The position numbers and the translations under genes are program-made. The notes below the pieces were generated by a model, which was not told the origin of the DNA, made no database searches, and worked only from the letters and a program-made list of their open reading frames with translations. DNA of 42,269 nucleotides, from NCBI GenBank assembly GCA_017883405.1, contig JADGNO010000282.1, positions 1 through 42,269 of the forward strand, written 5' to 3'. Positions within the stretch are counted from its first letter, which is position 1. Every line of letters begins with the position of its first letter. Positions 27,854 through 36,638 of this stretch are shown piece after piece. This DNA is from Occallatibacter sp. GTDB taxonomy: Bacteria > Acidobacteriota > Terriglobia > Terriglobales > Acidobacteriaceae.

Positions 27854-30605
27854 ACTTCAACGTTTCAGCCGGATTGATTGTGGCAGCTTTGTGCGCCGGA
27901 ATTGTGCCCGCAACCAGCGCTGCAGCCATCAACACAGCTACGGAGCCGGCCATAACACCCGAACCAACATTCGTAATCTCGTACAGCTGCGATTTCAAGT
28001 AACGCACACACATCATCGCTACAGGAACGCCCACGGCCAGTGCAATCACCGTCTGCGCTAACACTCCCCGCATCACCATGGCGATCACGCGCATTCTCGG
28101 CGCGCCCAGCGCCATGCGGATGCCGATCTCCGCAGTGCGTCGGGCTACCGTGTACGCGGTTACTCCGTACAAGCCCAGTGCTGCCAGCAGCAGAGCCAGC
28201 ACGCCGAACATGGTCGTCAACTGCGCCAGCATGCGCTGATTTGAAAACTGATCCGAGATTTGTGCCGAGAAGGACTGAAACTTCACCAGCGACAGGTTCG
28301 GATTAATCCCTGCAAGAATTCTCCTGGCCTGCGTCTCCATATCCGGTGCCGGTCGGGTTGTCTCAATCACAACCGCTTCGGAATAGAGGCTCTCATCTTT
28401 CTCGATGGGTCGTTGGTCGCTGGGCACCCTTTGCAGCAGAGGCGTGAAGAACATCATGTGGTCCTTCCAACGCGCATCCGTGTATGCGGTGTCCGCAACA
28501 ACACCCACAATCTGAAAATCGCCGGCGGTCTGCTCGCCACTGCCAAAATGCTGTCCAATCGGGTTCTCGCCCGGCTTGAACAACTTCCTCACAAACGACT
28601 CATTCACCACCGCAATCGGTGTCGAGGTTGCCGTGTCCGTAATGCGAATTCCGCGCCCCATTAGAAGCCGCGTGCCCACCGAGTCAAAGTATTCCGGGTT
28701 GGCTCGCAGGGCCGCAGATTCGAGATGTGGATCGGGCTTGCCCTCGACCACTACGCTCCAACCGTCGTTATTGTCCTCCATCGGTGTATAGCTGCTGATC
28801 CCCACCTTCTCCACGCCAGGGATCGCATGAAATCGATCTTCGATCTCACGGTACAGCTCGCCCACTTGCCGCTGCGTATATCCCGCCGATTGCGGTTTGA
28901 TGTGTGCAATGTAGCGGTTGGTCGCATCCAATTTCAAATCGATGTGCTCCAGCTTGTTCAGGCTCTCTGCAAACAAACCCGCGCTCACCAGCAGAATCAG
29001 AGACAGCGCCGCCTGCGCCACTACCAGCACCCTCTGCAGTACCGATGCTCCACCCGCAACGCTGCGTGCGCCTCCGCGCAGGCTTTCTGCCGGTTCGCCG
29101 TGAGAGGTAATCCACGTAGGCGCCACGCCAAACAGCAGCCCCGTAACAACGCATAGCCCAAAAGCAAACGCAAGCACCTCGATTGAAGGGCTGGCATGAA
29201 TAGGCACGTTCTCCGCTCGCGGAAACGCCAGCATTAGCAATGCCCGGGTTCCGCCGTACGCAACCGCCAATCCGGCCAGTCCGCCAAGCAACGACAGCAG
29301 CATGCTCTCCGTCAGTAGTTGCCGCGCTATCCTGCCCCTGCGCGCCCCCAGCGCCGTGCGCAAATCCATTTCGGCTTTGCGCGCCATGCCGCGTACCAGC
29401 AGCAGGTTCGCAATGTTGGCGCATGCAATCAGCAACAGCAGTGCCGATGCCCCCATCAGAAGCATCAATTGGTCGTTGTATGCGCGCTCCATCGTTCGAA
29501 TACCACCACCACCAGGCGTAAGCGCCACATAGATCCTGCTCACCTTGATCTTCTGATCTTCCGAACTATACCTCGGAAGCGACAGCAATTGCTGGCGCAG
29601 GACAGCGATCACTTTCTGCTGCAATTGCGGCAGCGAAACTCCCGGCTTCACTCGCCCAATCAGATACAACCACTGCTGGTCCGATCCATGTACGTAAGGC
29701 GCGTTCGCAATCTCGGCCATGGTCTCAATCGGCAGATAAAACTCCGGTGGAGTGCTCGAAAGTCGATCCCCATAGAACCCTTCCGGCGCTATGCCAACAA
29801 TCGTCACCGGCCTGGTGTTGATTTTGAACGAACTCCCAACTACCGAACTCTCGCCGTTGTAGCGCGTCTTCCACGTCTCGAAGCTCATCACCGCAGTCAA
29901 CGGTGCGCCCGCAACATCGTCGGCGTCCAACAGCAACCTGCCCAGCGGCGCATTCAATCCAAACATCCTGAAGTAATTGCCTGACACAAACTCGCCCGCT
30001 ACAGAGCGCGCGGATTCCTGCGTCCCGTCCCGCCTCACCGCCACTGGCCGATACATGAACCCTGCCTGCATCGCCGCAAGTTCTGCAAATTCGGGTACGT
30101 TCTTGCGCAAATTCTGATAATTGTCTGTGCTGAAAAGCGTGTAGTCGCCGTTGCTGTCAAATCCCAGCCCGACGCAGCACGGGTTCTTATCCCCTAAATG
30201 AACGAGCGCTGCGGGATCGGCTACCGGAAGCTTCTTCAAAATGATCGCGTTGACCAGAGTGAATATGGCCGCATTCGCGCCAATGCCCAGCGTCAGCGTA
30301 ATCACGGCAACCATTGTGAACCGAGGAGACTTCCACAACATGCGCAATCCATGCCGCGTGTCTTGCATCAATTCTTCAATCATTGGAAATCCGCCCTCAG
30401 CGTGATACTCCTCGCGCACTGCTTCCACGGCCCCGAACTTGACCATCGCCCGCCGATGCGCCTCTTCCGGCATCATGCCCGCACGCAGGTTTGCCTCGGT
30501 TTCAAGCGACAAGTGAAGTTCAATCTCCTCGCGCAACCGTTGTTCGCCGCGCTTGCCTCTCAGCACATTGCCCATGCGGGCCACTAATCGGTTCAGCCCT
30601 CTCAT
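27846..30605 (-). CDS. MacB/FtsX-type permease of the acidobacterial orphan family (ADOP)
   Basis: A 919-residue membrane protein. The N-terminal prefix domain (about 1-75, RLREEIELHLSLETEANLRAGM...EEAHRRAMVKFGAVEAVREEY) is typical of acidobacterial duplicated orphan permeases. The first membrane helix (KSPRFTMVAVITLTLGIGANAAIFTLVNAII) is followed by a large periplasmic MacB core domain (about 115-370), an FtsX domain of three helices (LLLIACANIANLLLVRGMARKAE), then a second periplasmic domain and second FtsX domain (LLAALGLYGVTAYTVARRTAEIGIRMALGA). No ATPase is next to it. ATG 30605 overlaps the stop of the PadR gene (TGATG), so the pair is co-expressed. Export or mechanical signalling roles are inferred from MacB. 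Confidence 0.88.
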   Translation of the reverse strand: MRGLNRLVARMGNVLRGKRGEQRLREEIELHLSLETEANLRAGMMPEEAHRRAMVKFGAVEAVREEYHAEGGFPMIEELMQDTRHGLRMLWKSPRFTMVAVITLTLGIGANAAIFTLVNAIILKKLPVADPAALVHLGDKNPCCVGLGFDSNGDYTLFSTDNYQNLRKNVPEFAELAAMQAGFMYRPVAVRRDGTQESARSVAGEFVSGNYFRMFGLNAPLGRLLLDADDVAGAPLTAVMSFETWKTRYNGESSVVGSSFKINTRPVTIVGIAPEGFYGDRLSSTPPEFYLPIETMAEIANAPYVHGSDQQWLYLIGRVKPGVSLPQLQQKVIAVLRQQLLSLPRYSSEDQKIKVSRIYVALTPGGGGIRTMERAYNDQLMLLMGASALLLLIACANIANLLLVRGMARKAEMDLRTALGARRGRIARQLLTESMLLSLLGGLAGLAVAYGGTRALLMLAFPRAENVPIHASPSIEVLAFAFGLCVVTGLLFGVAPTWITSHGEPAESLRGGARSVAGGASVLQRVLVVAQAALSLILLVSAGLFAESLNKLEHIDLKLDATNRYIAHIKPQSAGYTQRQVGELYREIEDRFHAIPGVEKVGISSYTPMEDNNDGWSVVVEGKPDPHLESAALRANPEYFDSVGTRLLMGRGIRITDTATSTPIAVVNESFVRKLFKPGENPIGQHFGSGEQTAGDFQIVGVVADTAYTDARWKDHMMFFTPLLQRVPSDQRPIEKDESLYSEAVVIETTRPAPDMETQARRILAGINPNLSLVKFQSFSAQISDQFSNQRMLAQLTTMFGVLALLLAALGLYGVTAYTVARRTAEIGIRMALGAPRMRVIAMVMRGVLAQTVIALAVGVPVAMMCVRYLKSQLYEITNVGSGVMAGSVAVLMAAALVAGTIPAHKAATINPAETLKSE

Positions 30606-30946
30606 CACGAACTCTCCGCCGTCGCATTGAGGAACCGAGCCATGATCTGCGATGTTAGTTCCCAATCCTGGGTCTCGGTATCCAGTTGTTGGGCTCCCTC
30701 AGGGGTTAGCCGGTAAAAACGCGCCTTGCGATTGTTCTCTGACGTGCCCCAGTCTGATGCCACCGCGCCCTCCTGCTCCAGCCGCAGCAGGACCGGATAG
30801 AGAGTTCCCTGGTTCACCGAAAGCAGGTCGCCGCTGATCTGCTCAATCCGCCGCGCAATGCCGTATCCGTGCAACGGGCCCAGTACCTGCAGTGTCTTCA
30901 GTACCATCAGCGCCAGAGTGCCTTGCTGCACGTCAGTCCTCTTCAT
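30605..30946 (-). CDS. PadR-family transcriptional regulator
   Basis: A 113-residue winged-helix regulator: VQQGTLALMVLKTLQVLGPLHGYGIARRIEQISGDLLSVNQGTLYPVLLRLEQEGAVASDWGTSE, followed by ARFYRLTPEGAQQL. PadR proteins repress nearby transport or detoxification genes until a ligand binds. ATG 30946 is chosen from GGAGG 6 bases upstream; the longer open frame does not look like PadR. It is translationally coupled to the permease gene, which it probably controls together with its own promoter in the 30947-31064 spacer, shared with the divergent MOSC gene. Confidence 0.9.
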   Translation of the reverse strand: MKRTDVQQGTLALMVLKTLQVLGPLHGYGIARRIEQISGDLLSVNQGTLYPVLLRLEQEGAVASDWGTSENNRKARFYRLTPEGAQQLDTETQDWELTSQIMARFLNATAESS

Positions 30947-31064
30947 TCGGGCCTCCATTTGGTTACCAACAGAAGATTGCCACAGCTCCTTTGGGAAAGC
31001 AACAGGAAAATGAAATCGGCGATTAGGAAACAAATTCTGACCAAGTTCGACCCATCGGAATCGA

Positions 31065-31727
31065 ATGTCCATGAAGATCGTGTCCTTAAACTGTGGTCTG
31101 CCTCGAGAAGTTGTCTGGCAGGGAATGGACGTCACCACCTCCATATACAAGGACCCGGTAGCCGGTCGAGTCCCTCTGCGTACGCTCAACTTGGACGGCG
31201 ACCGGCAGTCTGATCTCACCGTGCACGGCGGCAAACACAAAGCTGTCTACTGCTATCCGCTCGAACACTACAGCTATTGGCAAGCGAGACTGCCCAACCA
31301 CTCGTTGCCCATGGGTGCATTTGGAGAGAACTTTACTACCGAAGGACTGACTGAAGAATCCGTCCAGATCGGCGACCGATTCGCCATTGGCTCCGCAGAG
31401 GTGATCGTTACGCAGCCGCGCATGCCGTGCTACAAACTTGGCATCCGCTTTCAGTCGAACGACATGATCAAGCACTTTTTGGAGAGCGGCCGTCCGGGCT
31501 TTTATTTGGCAGTCACGCGCGAGGGAGAAGTGGACGCAGGTGATTCCATTACGCAGATCGCCCGCACAGAGGACTCCGTTGCCGTCACCGAGATCGTCCG
31601 CTTGTACATCGCTAAAAACTTCAACAACGCCGATGTTGCCCAGGTGCGGCGCGCCATCGCTGTCGAAGCATTACCTGAAAGCTGGAAAGAATATCTCCAC
31701 GACAAGCTAAGCCGCCTCCGCAAATAA
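31065..31727 (+). CDS. MOSC-domain protein, YiiM-like
   Basis: A 220-residue protein with a MOSC domain. GDRQSDLTVHGGKHKAVYCYPLEHYSYW and GAFGENFTTEGLTEESVQIGDRFAIGSAEVIVTQPRMPCYKLGIRF include the conserved cysteine used by molybdenum-cofactor sulfur-carrier proteins. A C-terminal three-helix extension (VAVTEIVRLYIAKNFNNADVAQVRRAI) matches YiiM-type proteins, which reduce N-hydroxylated compounds with Mo cofactor. ATG 31065 or the ATG two codons on (31071) could be the start. It is divergent from padR; a regulatory link is possible but not shown. Confidence 0.85.
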   Translation: MSMKIVSLNCGLPREVVWQGMDVTTSIYKDPVAGRVPLRTLNLDGDRQSDLTVHGGKHKAVYCYPLEHYSYWQARLPNHSLPMGAFGENFTTEGLTEESVQIGDRFAIGSAEVIVTQPRMPCYKLGIRFQSNDMIKHFLESGRPGFYLAVTREGEVDAGDSITQIARTEDSVAVTEIVRLYIAKNFNNADVAQVRRAIAVEALPESWKEYLHDKLSRLRK

Positions 31728-31839
31728 AACGCCAGGCGTAGCCGCATCCCTCAAAAGGCGTAGGCACACACTTATCTGCCATGCGTTATGCTCGATGCAG
31801 CCCTTGGTCTGGAAATAGCCACATAAAGCAGTCGGGCCC

Positions 31840-33366
31840 TTGAGGGGTACGCGCCGGTCGGTTGCGGCTGCTGGGAGGGATATCATCAGCGCGCGTTTGC
31901 GTTTAGGAGATCTGCTGATAGAGGCCGGGCTTGTCAGTCCGGAGCATATCTTTATGGCGCTCGACCGCCTGGTCGCCGAGGGTGGCCGGCTTGGGGACAA
32001 TCTCGTCGCCATCGGCGCCATCGATAAAAAAACGCTGGAAGCGTTTATTCACCGAATCCCCGTCGAGCCTCTCGACATTCCCTCCAGCGGTATCGATGAA
32101 CTTGAGCTCATGAGCCTTTTGCTCAAGCTCATTTATTTAAACCGCCTTGAAACCTGCCGGGAATTCATTGACGCTATCAAGCTGCCTTATCCCATCGTTG
32201 CCGAATTAAACAAGATGGCAATCGATCGCAAGCTACTCCGCATCCTCGGTTCGCACACCGACAATCCTCTCGACATGGGCTATGTCCTAACCGACGAAGG
32301 CAAGCGATATACGGTAGACGCGCTGGCGCAGTTGCGTTATGTTGGCCCTGCGCCGGTTGCTATCGAAGAGTTCAACTATCGCGTCAATCTGCAAAAACTC
32401 ACCAACGAATTGGTCACCTTCGAGCGCATCCGCAAGGGTCTCGGCGACCTGACATTCGACGACAGCATGATCGAGCAATGCGGGCCCGGCATTAATTCCG
32501 GCCGCGCCATGCTCCTTTATGGACCACCCGGAAATGGCAAAACTTCAGTGGCTCACGCCCTCGGCAGCGTGTACAACGACGTTATCTACGTTCCTTACGC
32601 CATCTCTGTCGAAGGCCAGATCATCCGCTTTTTCGATCCCAGCATTCACGTCCCTATCCGCAGAGCAGAAGATGGACATGAAGACGACATATCGGTCTCC
32701 TTCGTTCGGTCGCAGGAACTGGATATGCGCTGGGTCCCATGCCGTCGCCCCTTCGTTGTGACCGGCGGCGAGTTGACTCTCGACATGCTCGAACTGCGCT
32801 ACGACGAGACGGGCCATTTCTATGAAGCTCCGCTGCACGTTAAAGCGCTCGGCGGCACGTTCGTTATCGACGACTTCGGCCGCCAGTTGGTCAGTCCTAC
32901 TCATCTGCTCAACCGCTGGATTGTGCCGCTCGAAAATCGCATCGACTACATGAAGCTGCATACCGGAAAAAGCTTCAGCATTCCGTTTGAAGAACTGGTG
33001 GTCTTCTCTACTAACCTGGAACCGGAAGACCTGATGGACACTGCATTTCTGCGCCGCCTTCCGTACAAGATCGAAGTGGGCGCGCCGACACTTGAAAACT
33101 ACAAGCGCATCTTTGAAAAAGAATGCGCGCGGCAAGGTCTGCCGCTGTCTGAAGAGGTATTCGAGACCATCGTCTACAAACTCCAGCACGAAAAGGATCT
33201 CGATCTGGCTGGATTCCAGCCGCGCTTCATCGTCGATCAGGTTGTCGCCACCTGCCGCTTCATGGGGCAGGCCCCGCACTTTGAGCCTCGCTTCATTGAG
33301 TACGCTCTCAACAACCTGCGCGTGCATCGCACCACTAATGCCAAAGGGACCCTGGCCCGCGTTTAA
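31840..33366 (+). CDS. AAA+ ATPase with a secretion-ATPase-like N-terminal domain
   Basis: An ATPase of up to 508 residues. Residues about 19-75 (LRLGDLLIEAGLVSPEHIFMALDRL...GGRLGDNLVAIGAIDKKTLEAFI) resemble the N-terminal GspE/MshE domain of type II secretion and pilus ATPases. A middle region (85-200) is followed by an AAA+ core with Walker A GPPGNGKT (228-235), a Walker B-like FVIDDFGR (about 338-345) and FSTNLEPEDLMDTAFLRRLPYKIEV as sensor region. The exact start is unclear: TTG 31840 has no ribosome binding site, while a strong GGGAGGG at 31875-31881 is followed at the right distance only by ATC codons. Partners are unknown. A terminator follows. Confidence 0.75.
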   Translation: MRGTRRSVAAAGRDIISARLRLGDLLIEAGLVSPEHIFMALDRLVAEGGRLGDNLVAIGAIDKKTLEAFIHRIPVEPLDIPSSGIDELELMSLLLKLIYLNRLETCREFIDAIKLPYPIVAELNKMAIDRKLLRILGSHTDNPLDMGYVLTDEGKRYTVDALAQLRYVGPAPVAIEEFNYRVNLQKLTNELVTFERIRKGLGDLTFDDSMIEQCGPGINSGRAMLLYGPPGNGKTSVAHALGSVYNDVIYVPYAISVEGQIIRFFDPSIHVPIRRAEDGHEDDISVSFVRSQELDMRWVPCRRPFVVTGGELTLDMLELRYDETGHFYEAPLHVKALGGTFVIDDFGRQLVSPTHLLNRWIVPLENRIDYMKLHTGKSFSIPFEELVVFSTNLEPEDLMDTAFLRRLPYKIEVGAPTLENYKRIFEKECARQGLPLSEEVFETIVYKLQHEKDLDLAGFQPRFIVDQVVATCRFMGQAPHFEPRFIEYALNNLRVHRTTNAKGTLARV

Positions 33367-33385
33367 CTACACGCATGCAAAGAAC

Positions 33386-33424
33386 GAGCGCGGACCCCAA
33401 TCGGGATCCGCGCTCAAGTTTTTG
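33386..33424 (+). terminator. Rho-independent terminator of the AAA+ ATPase gene
   Basis: Stem GAGCGCGGA (33386-33394) / TCCGCGCTC (33407-33415), extended inside by CCC/GGG, followed by AAGTTTTT. Confidence 0.85.
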
Positions 33425-33438
33425 GGGCGTGTCTTTGC

Positions 33439-34272
33439 TTATTGGGGAAGTGGTAGTTTCTTTCTCGCCGGCGGCTGCGCATCCGCAGTTCCGCTCGTCG
33501 CATTTTCAGTTGCGTTCGACATCGACGCAAGCTCAGACTGCTTGTATTTTGAAGCCGCCACGTACCCGTGAATGTGGTCCTTGCCGATATCGTTGATCAC
33601 GATCTCGACAGGCTGCGGATTGTCCGGCGTAGAGAACATCAGAGGCTGGTACAGGTTCACATGTTTCTGCGACAGGTTGCGATCGTCAACCAGTAGTTCC
33701 AGATCGGCATACTGATGCTTGTTGTTGGCCTTCTTCAGGCGAATCGAGAGCGGCCCCGTGTGCTTGAATTCCTTCGACTTTGAGATGTCGAATTCGGCAT
33801 AGTTCCGTTCGCCGCGCTTCTGCAGCACGACCAGTTCGTCATGCGTGTGCGCAATGGATCCCGATAGCTCGGTCCGCGTATTGACAAGATCGCCCTGCGT
33901 GCCAACCAGATCATTACGTGTCTGCTCAATCACCTTGCCCTGCTCGTCCAGTTGCGACTGCAGCTTTTTGAAGCGTGGATCTTCCTTGGCCCGCCGTGCC
34001 ACTCCGCCGTGTACTCCAGCGGCGGGTTTGGCGGCCGCAACCTGGGCTGCGCGCTGAGCTTCGTTCTGCGAAACAAGTGCATTTACCTTTGACGTCAGGT
34101 CGCCGACCTGGTGCTGGGTCTGGTTAAGCACCGCGGTGGTCTGGACGTTGTCGGCGGCAAGCTTTTGCGCTGCACTGTGCTCGTGGATGGCATAGCCGCC
34201 CAACCCTCCGCAAAGCGCCACCACTGCAGCGATCACGGCAATCGGTTTAGCGGTAAGAGAAGTGGAACCCAT
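33439..34272 (-). CDS. Membrane-anchored coiled-coil protein of unknown function
   Basis: A 277-residue protein with an N-terminal membrane anchor (about 10-29, IAVIAAVVALCGGLGGYAI), a long coiled coil (about 30-160: repeated polar heptads such as LNQTQHQVGDLTSKVNALVSQ and LDEQGKVIEQTRNDLVGTQGDLVNTRTEL) and a C-terminal beta-rich domain (about 165-250, YAEFDISKSKEFKHTGPLSIRLKK...YADLELLVDD). ATG 34272 is chosen because GGAGG lies 7 bases before it. It converges on the ATPase gene. Family not recognised; a periplasmic structural or envelope-linked role is a guess from the layout. Confidence 0.7.
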   Translation of the reverse strand: MGSTSLTAKPIAVIAAVVALCGGLGGYAIHEHSAAQKLAADNVQTTAVLNQTQHQVGDLTSKVNALVSQNEAQRAAQVAAAKPAAGVHGGVARRAKEDPRFKKLQSQLDEQGKVIEQTRNDLVGTQGDLVNTRTELSGSIAHTHDELVVLQKRGERNYAEFDISKSKEFKHTGPLSIRLKKANNKHQYADLELLVDDRNLSQKHVNLYQPLMFSTPDNPQPVEIVINDIGKDHIHGYVAASKYKQSELASMSNATENATSGTADAQPPARKKLPLPQ

Positions 34273-34447
34273 CGTAGGACCTCCTGCGAGATCGCCTGAT
34301 GCGTATCTCAACCAGGTAAGTAGCACGTTATTTGCCAACCTGATGCGAATGCAAATTGCTGAATTGGCTGAGGTTCCATTGAAGCCAGCCATCCGTGTAT
34401 AGGCAGAATTTGCTATGGAGAGAAATTTTTACGCAGTACTTCGGTTC

Positions 34448-34960
34448 TCAATTTCGCTGCAGATGCTTTAAGTAGCGGATTTCCTCAACCGTCGCTCCCC
34501 ACACGACGTCAGTGCGTTCATGCCCATCCGCGGACCAGCCGTCGTTGCGGTAAAAGCGCTCTGCTCGGGTGTTGCCTTTGAGCACCCAAAGCAGCGCATC
34601 GCTGAATCCGAGTTGAAGCAGTCGCGCCCGGGCTTCTGCCGCCAGCGCCACGCCAAATCCGCGTCCCCAGCATTCAGGAGCTACGTAAAGCGCACACAAC
34701 TCACCGAAGTCCTTCAGCGATTCGTCGCGAGAGCGCGAAGTTGTTGCGAATCCCACAATCAATCCGTCTTCCTCCGCCACAATGGTCTGAAATGTCAGTG
34801 GATCGGGATTAGAGAAATCGTACTTCTGCGCCCTTTCATCGGCGGAGAGCCGATCGAGATATTCATCCGGCAGCAGTGTTCGGTATGCCGCCTGCCAGGC
34901 GCTCACATGCACGCGAGCCACGGCGAGCGCGTCTTCTGGAACGGCAGGACGTATTAGCAC
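34448..34960 (-). CDS. GNAT-family N-acetyltransferase
   Basis: A 170-residue acetyltransferase with the start IRPAVPEDALAVARVHVSAWQAAY, the substrate-side VAEEDGLIVGFATTSRS, and the acetyl-CoA binding motif GELCALYVAPECWGRGFGVALAAEARARL (Q/R-x-x-G-x-G/A type, here WGRGFG). The substrate is unknown; RimI-like and small-molecule acetylating members look alike. The start is GTG 34960 with no clear ribosome binding site. It is divergent from the next gene by 48 bases. Confidence 0.85.
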   Translation of the reverse strand: MLIRPAVPEDALAVARVHVSAWQAAYRTLLPDEYLDRLSADERAQKYDFSNPDPLTFQTIVAEEDGLIVGFATTSRSRDESLKDFGELCALYVAPECWGRGFGVALAAEARARLLQLGFSDALLWVLKGNTRAERFYRNDGWSADGHERTDVVWGATVEEIRYLKHLQRN

Positions 34961-35008
34961 GACCCGAGTATCGCACGCGGAACCCGCTCATCGGAGCTAC
35001 CATGAACC

Positions 35009-35998
35009 ATGCGCAAGCTTCTCCTAGTCGCGATGCTGGCCTTCGCATTGCCCCTAGCGTCGGCCCAGTTAACCGCCACCGCAGACAGCGATCGCGATGG
35101 TCTAAGCGATGCTCTTGAAGGTGCGCTCCTCAAACAGTTCGAGCCGCGTTTTCTGATAAGCGCGAGTGATTGCTCTTCTCGGCCCGCTGCATTTGTTCCG
35201 CTGCAGTCCAAGCCGGTGGTGGAGTTGGAAAATGGAACGATCTACGGCCAGGCCTTTCCGCGCAAAGGTAAATCCGATCAGATCGAGTTGCATTTCTATC
35301 ACCTGTGGCGCATAGACTGCGGCGACAGAGGTCACAATCTGGATGCAGAGCACGTGTCAGCATTGGTGTCGCGTGACGGCGACTCGAATTGGAAAGCGCT
35401 GTACTGGTATGCAGCAGCCCACGAAGATACTGTCTGCGATGCCAGCCAGATTACGCGCGCGTCGACCGTCGACGCTGCAGATCGTGGCCCGAATGTCTGG
35501 ATATCGCGCGGCAAGCATGCCTCCTTTATGAGCGGGGTTTTGTGCAGCCACGGCTGTGGTGGCGACGAATGCCACGATCTTCAGCCGTTGGCCGTAGCCG
35601 CCATCATCAACTTGGGGGAACCGGGCGCGCCGGTCAGCGGAGCCACATGGGTGGATGTTCCGCAGTGGCCGCTTGCCGCCAAAATGCGTCGCAGTGATTT
35701 TGACGATGTACGTCTCGCGCGTGTCGATCAGCTTTCCGCCACCACAATCCTGTGGGCAAATCCGCAAAAGCATCCGTACCAAGGGATAATTCGCAACAGC
35801 AGAAACACGGTTGACGGCGTAGCTACCGGCGCCCGCGCTACTGACGCGGCCCTGGATCTTGCCGATGAGAAGACAGGAAACGCCCTCGCCGGCGCCTCTA
35901 CAAGTGCCGGCAACGGTTTGTCGAAGAGTTATCGAGGAGTAAAGAATGCGCTGCGCATTACCGCGCAAAAAGTGGGCAAATCCTTAGGCGCCAATTGA
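35009..35998 (+). CDS. Secreted protein with a calcium-site-like motif, function unknown
   Basis: A 329-residue exported protein. After the signal peptide (1-19, cut after ASA) comes DSDRDGLSDALE (27-38), an EF-hand/thrombospondin-type-3-like calcium loop. The middle part is rich in cysteine and histidine (CSHGCGGDECHD), and several aromatic segments (LHFYHLWRIDCGD, WKALYWYAAAHEDTVCD, GKHASFM) recall the Vps62-like family, though I am not certain. The C-terminal 50 residues are Ala/Gly-rich and may be helical. ATG 35009 has GGAG about 12 bases upstream. Confidence 0.65.
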   Translation: MRKLLLVAMLAFALPLASAQLTATADSDRDGLSDALEGALLKQFEPRFLISASDCSSRPAAFVPLQSKPVVELENGTIYGQAFPRKGKSDQIELHFYHLWRIDCGDRGHNLDAEHVSALVSRDGDSNWKALYWYAAAHEDTVCDASQITRASTVDAADRGPNVWISRGKHASFMSGVLCSHGCGGDECHDLQPLAVAAIINLGEPGAPVSGATWVDVPQWPLAAKMRRSDFDDVRLARVDQLSATTILWANPQKHPYQGIIRNSRNTVDGVATGARATDAALDLADEKTGNALAGASTSAGNGLSKSYRGVKNALRITAQKVGKSLGAN

Positions 35999-36083
35999 TC
36001 CAAAAGATATCAGAGCGCAAATATCGGGCAATGCCCTGGGCGTCCACGAGTGCTTGCGAGCGGGAAGGGAAGCTGGAAATGGA

Positions 36084-36113
36084 ATCCCAGACCCCGCTTG
36101 CGGAGCCTGGGAT
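36084..36113. terminator. Stem-loop between the secreted protein and the PII gene
   Basis: ATCCCAG (36084-36090) pairs with CTGGGAT (36107-36113), with CCGC/GCGG possible inside. There is no T-run; it lies between convergent genes and could stop transcription from either side or be a dispersed repeat. Confidence 0.4.
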
Positions 36114-36133
36114 GACCGGTCTTGAATTGCTGG

Positions 36134-36472
36134 TTAAAGTGCGGTTTCGCCGCGCTCATCGTTTCGGATTCGGATCGCTTCGTCAATCTTGCTGACAAAG
36201 ATTTTTCCGTCGCCAATGCGCCCAGTGCGTGCGGCGCCAATGATGGCCTGAATCGCCTTTTCCTTCAAATCATCCAGAACGACAAGCTCGATCTTTACCT
36301 TCGGTAGTAGATCGACCGTGTATTCGCGTCCGCGATAGAACTCTGTGTGGCCCTTCTGACGGCCGTGGCCGCGGGCTTCCAGAATCGTCATGCCTTCAAT
36401 GCCTGCCTCAAGCAGCGCATCTTTCACAGCATCCAGCTTTGAGGGCTGAAGAACAGCTTCAATCTTGAGCAT
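36134..36472 (-). CDS. PII nitrogen regulatory protein, copy 1
   Basis: A 112-residue PII protein (GlnB/GlnK). PII trimers bind ATP/ADP and 2-oxoglutarate and report nitrogen and energy status. The T-loop [18 protein letters not shown] keeps Tyr51, the uridylylation site, and the B- and C-loops [11 protein letters not shown] and [10 protein letters not shown] are conserved. ATG 36472 is the conserved start. It follows an amt gene after a 166-base spacer with a hairpin, the reverse of the usual glnK-amtB order. Pairing with amt suggests a GlnK-type role, blocking the transporter when ammonium is high; GlnD at 24098 probably modifies it. Confidence 0.93.
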   Translation of the reverse strand: MLKIEAVLQPSKLDAVKDALLEAGIEGMTILEARGHGRQKGHTEFYRGREYTVDLLPKVKIELVVLDDLKEKAIQAIIGAARTGRIGDGKIFVSKIDEAIRIRNDERGETAL

Positions 36473-36585
36473 AAGCAGTATTGCCTCGTTCGATAGCGTA
36501 TCAGGCTCGGCACAAGAATGGCAGTTGCCCGACGCACTTTTTTGGTCCACCTGGGAATTATTGGCCGCGGTTTACCGAGTCTGAA

Positions 36586-36620
36586 CGCGCTTTAAAATCC
36601 CTTCGAGAGATTAAAGCGCG
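36586..36620 (-). promoter_or_regulatory. Stem-loop between amt copy 1 and its PII gene
   Basis: Arms CGCGCTTTAA (36586-36595) and TTAAAGCGCG (36611-36620) pair perfectly across a 15-base loop. No T-run follows on the minus strand, so it is more likely an RNA-stability or processing hairpin between co-transcribed genes than a terminator. Confidence 0.5.
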
Positions 36621-36638
36621 TCCGCCCGGAAAGCAAGC

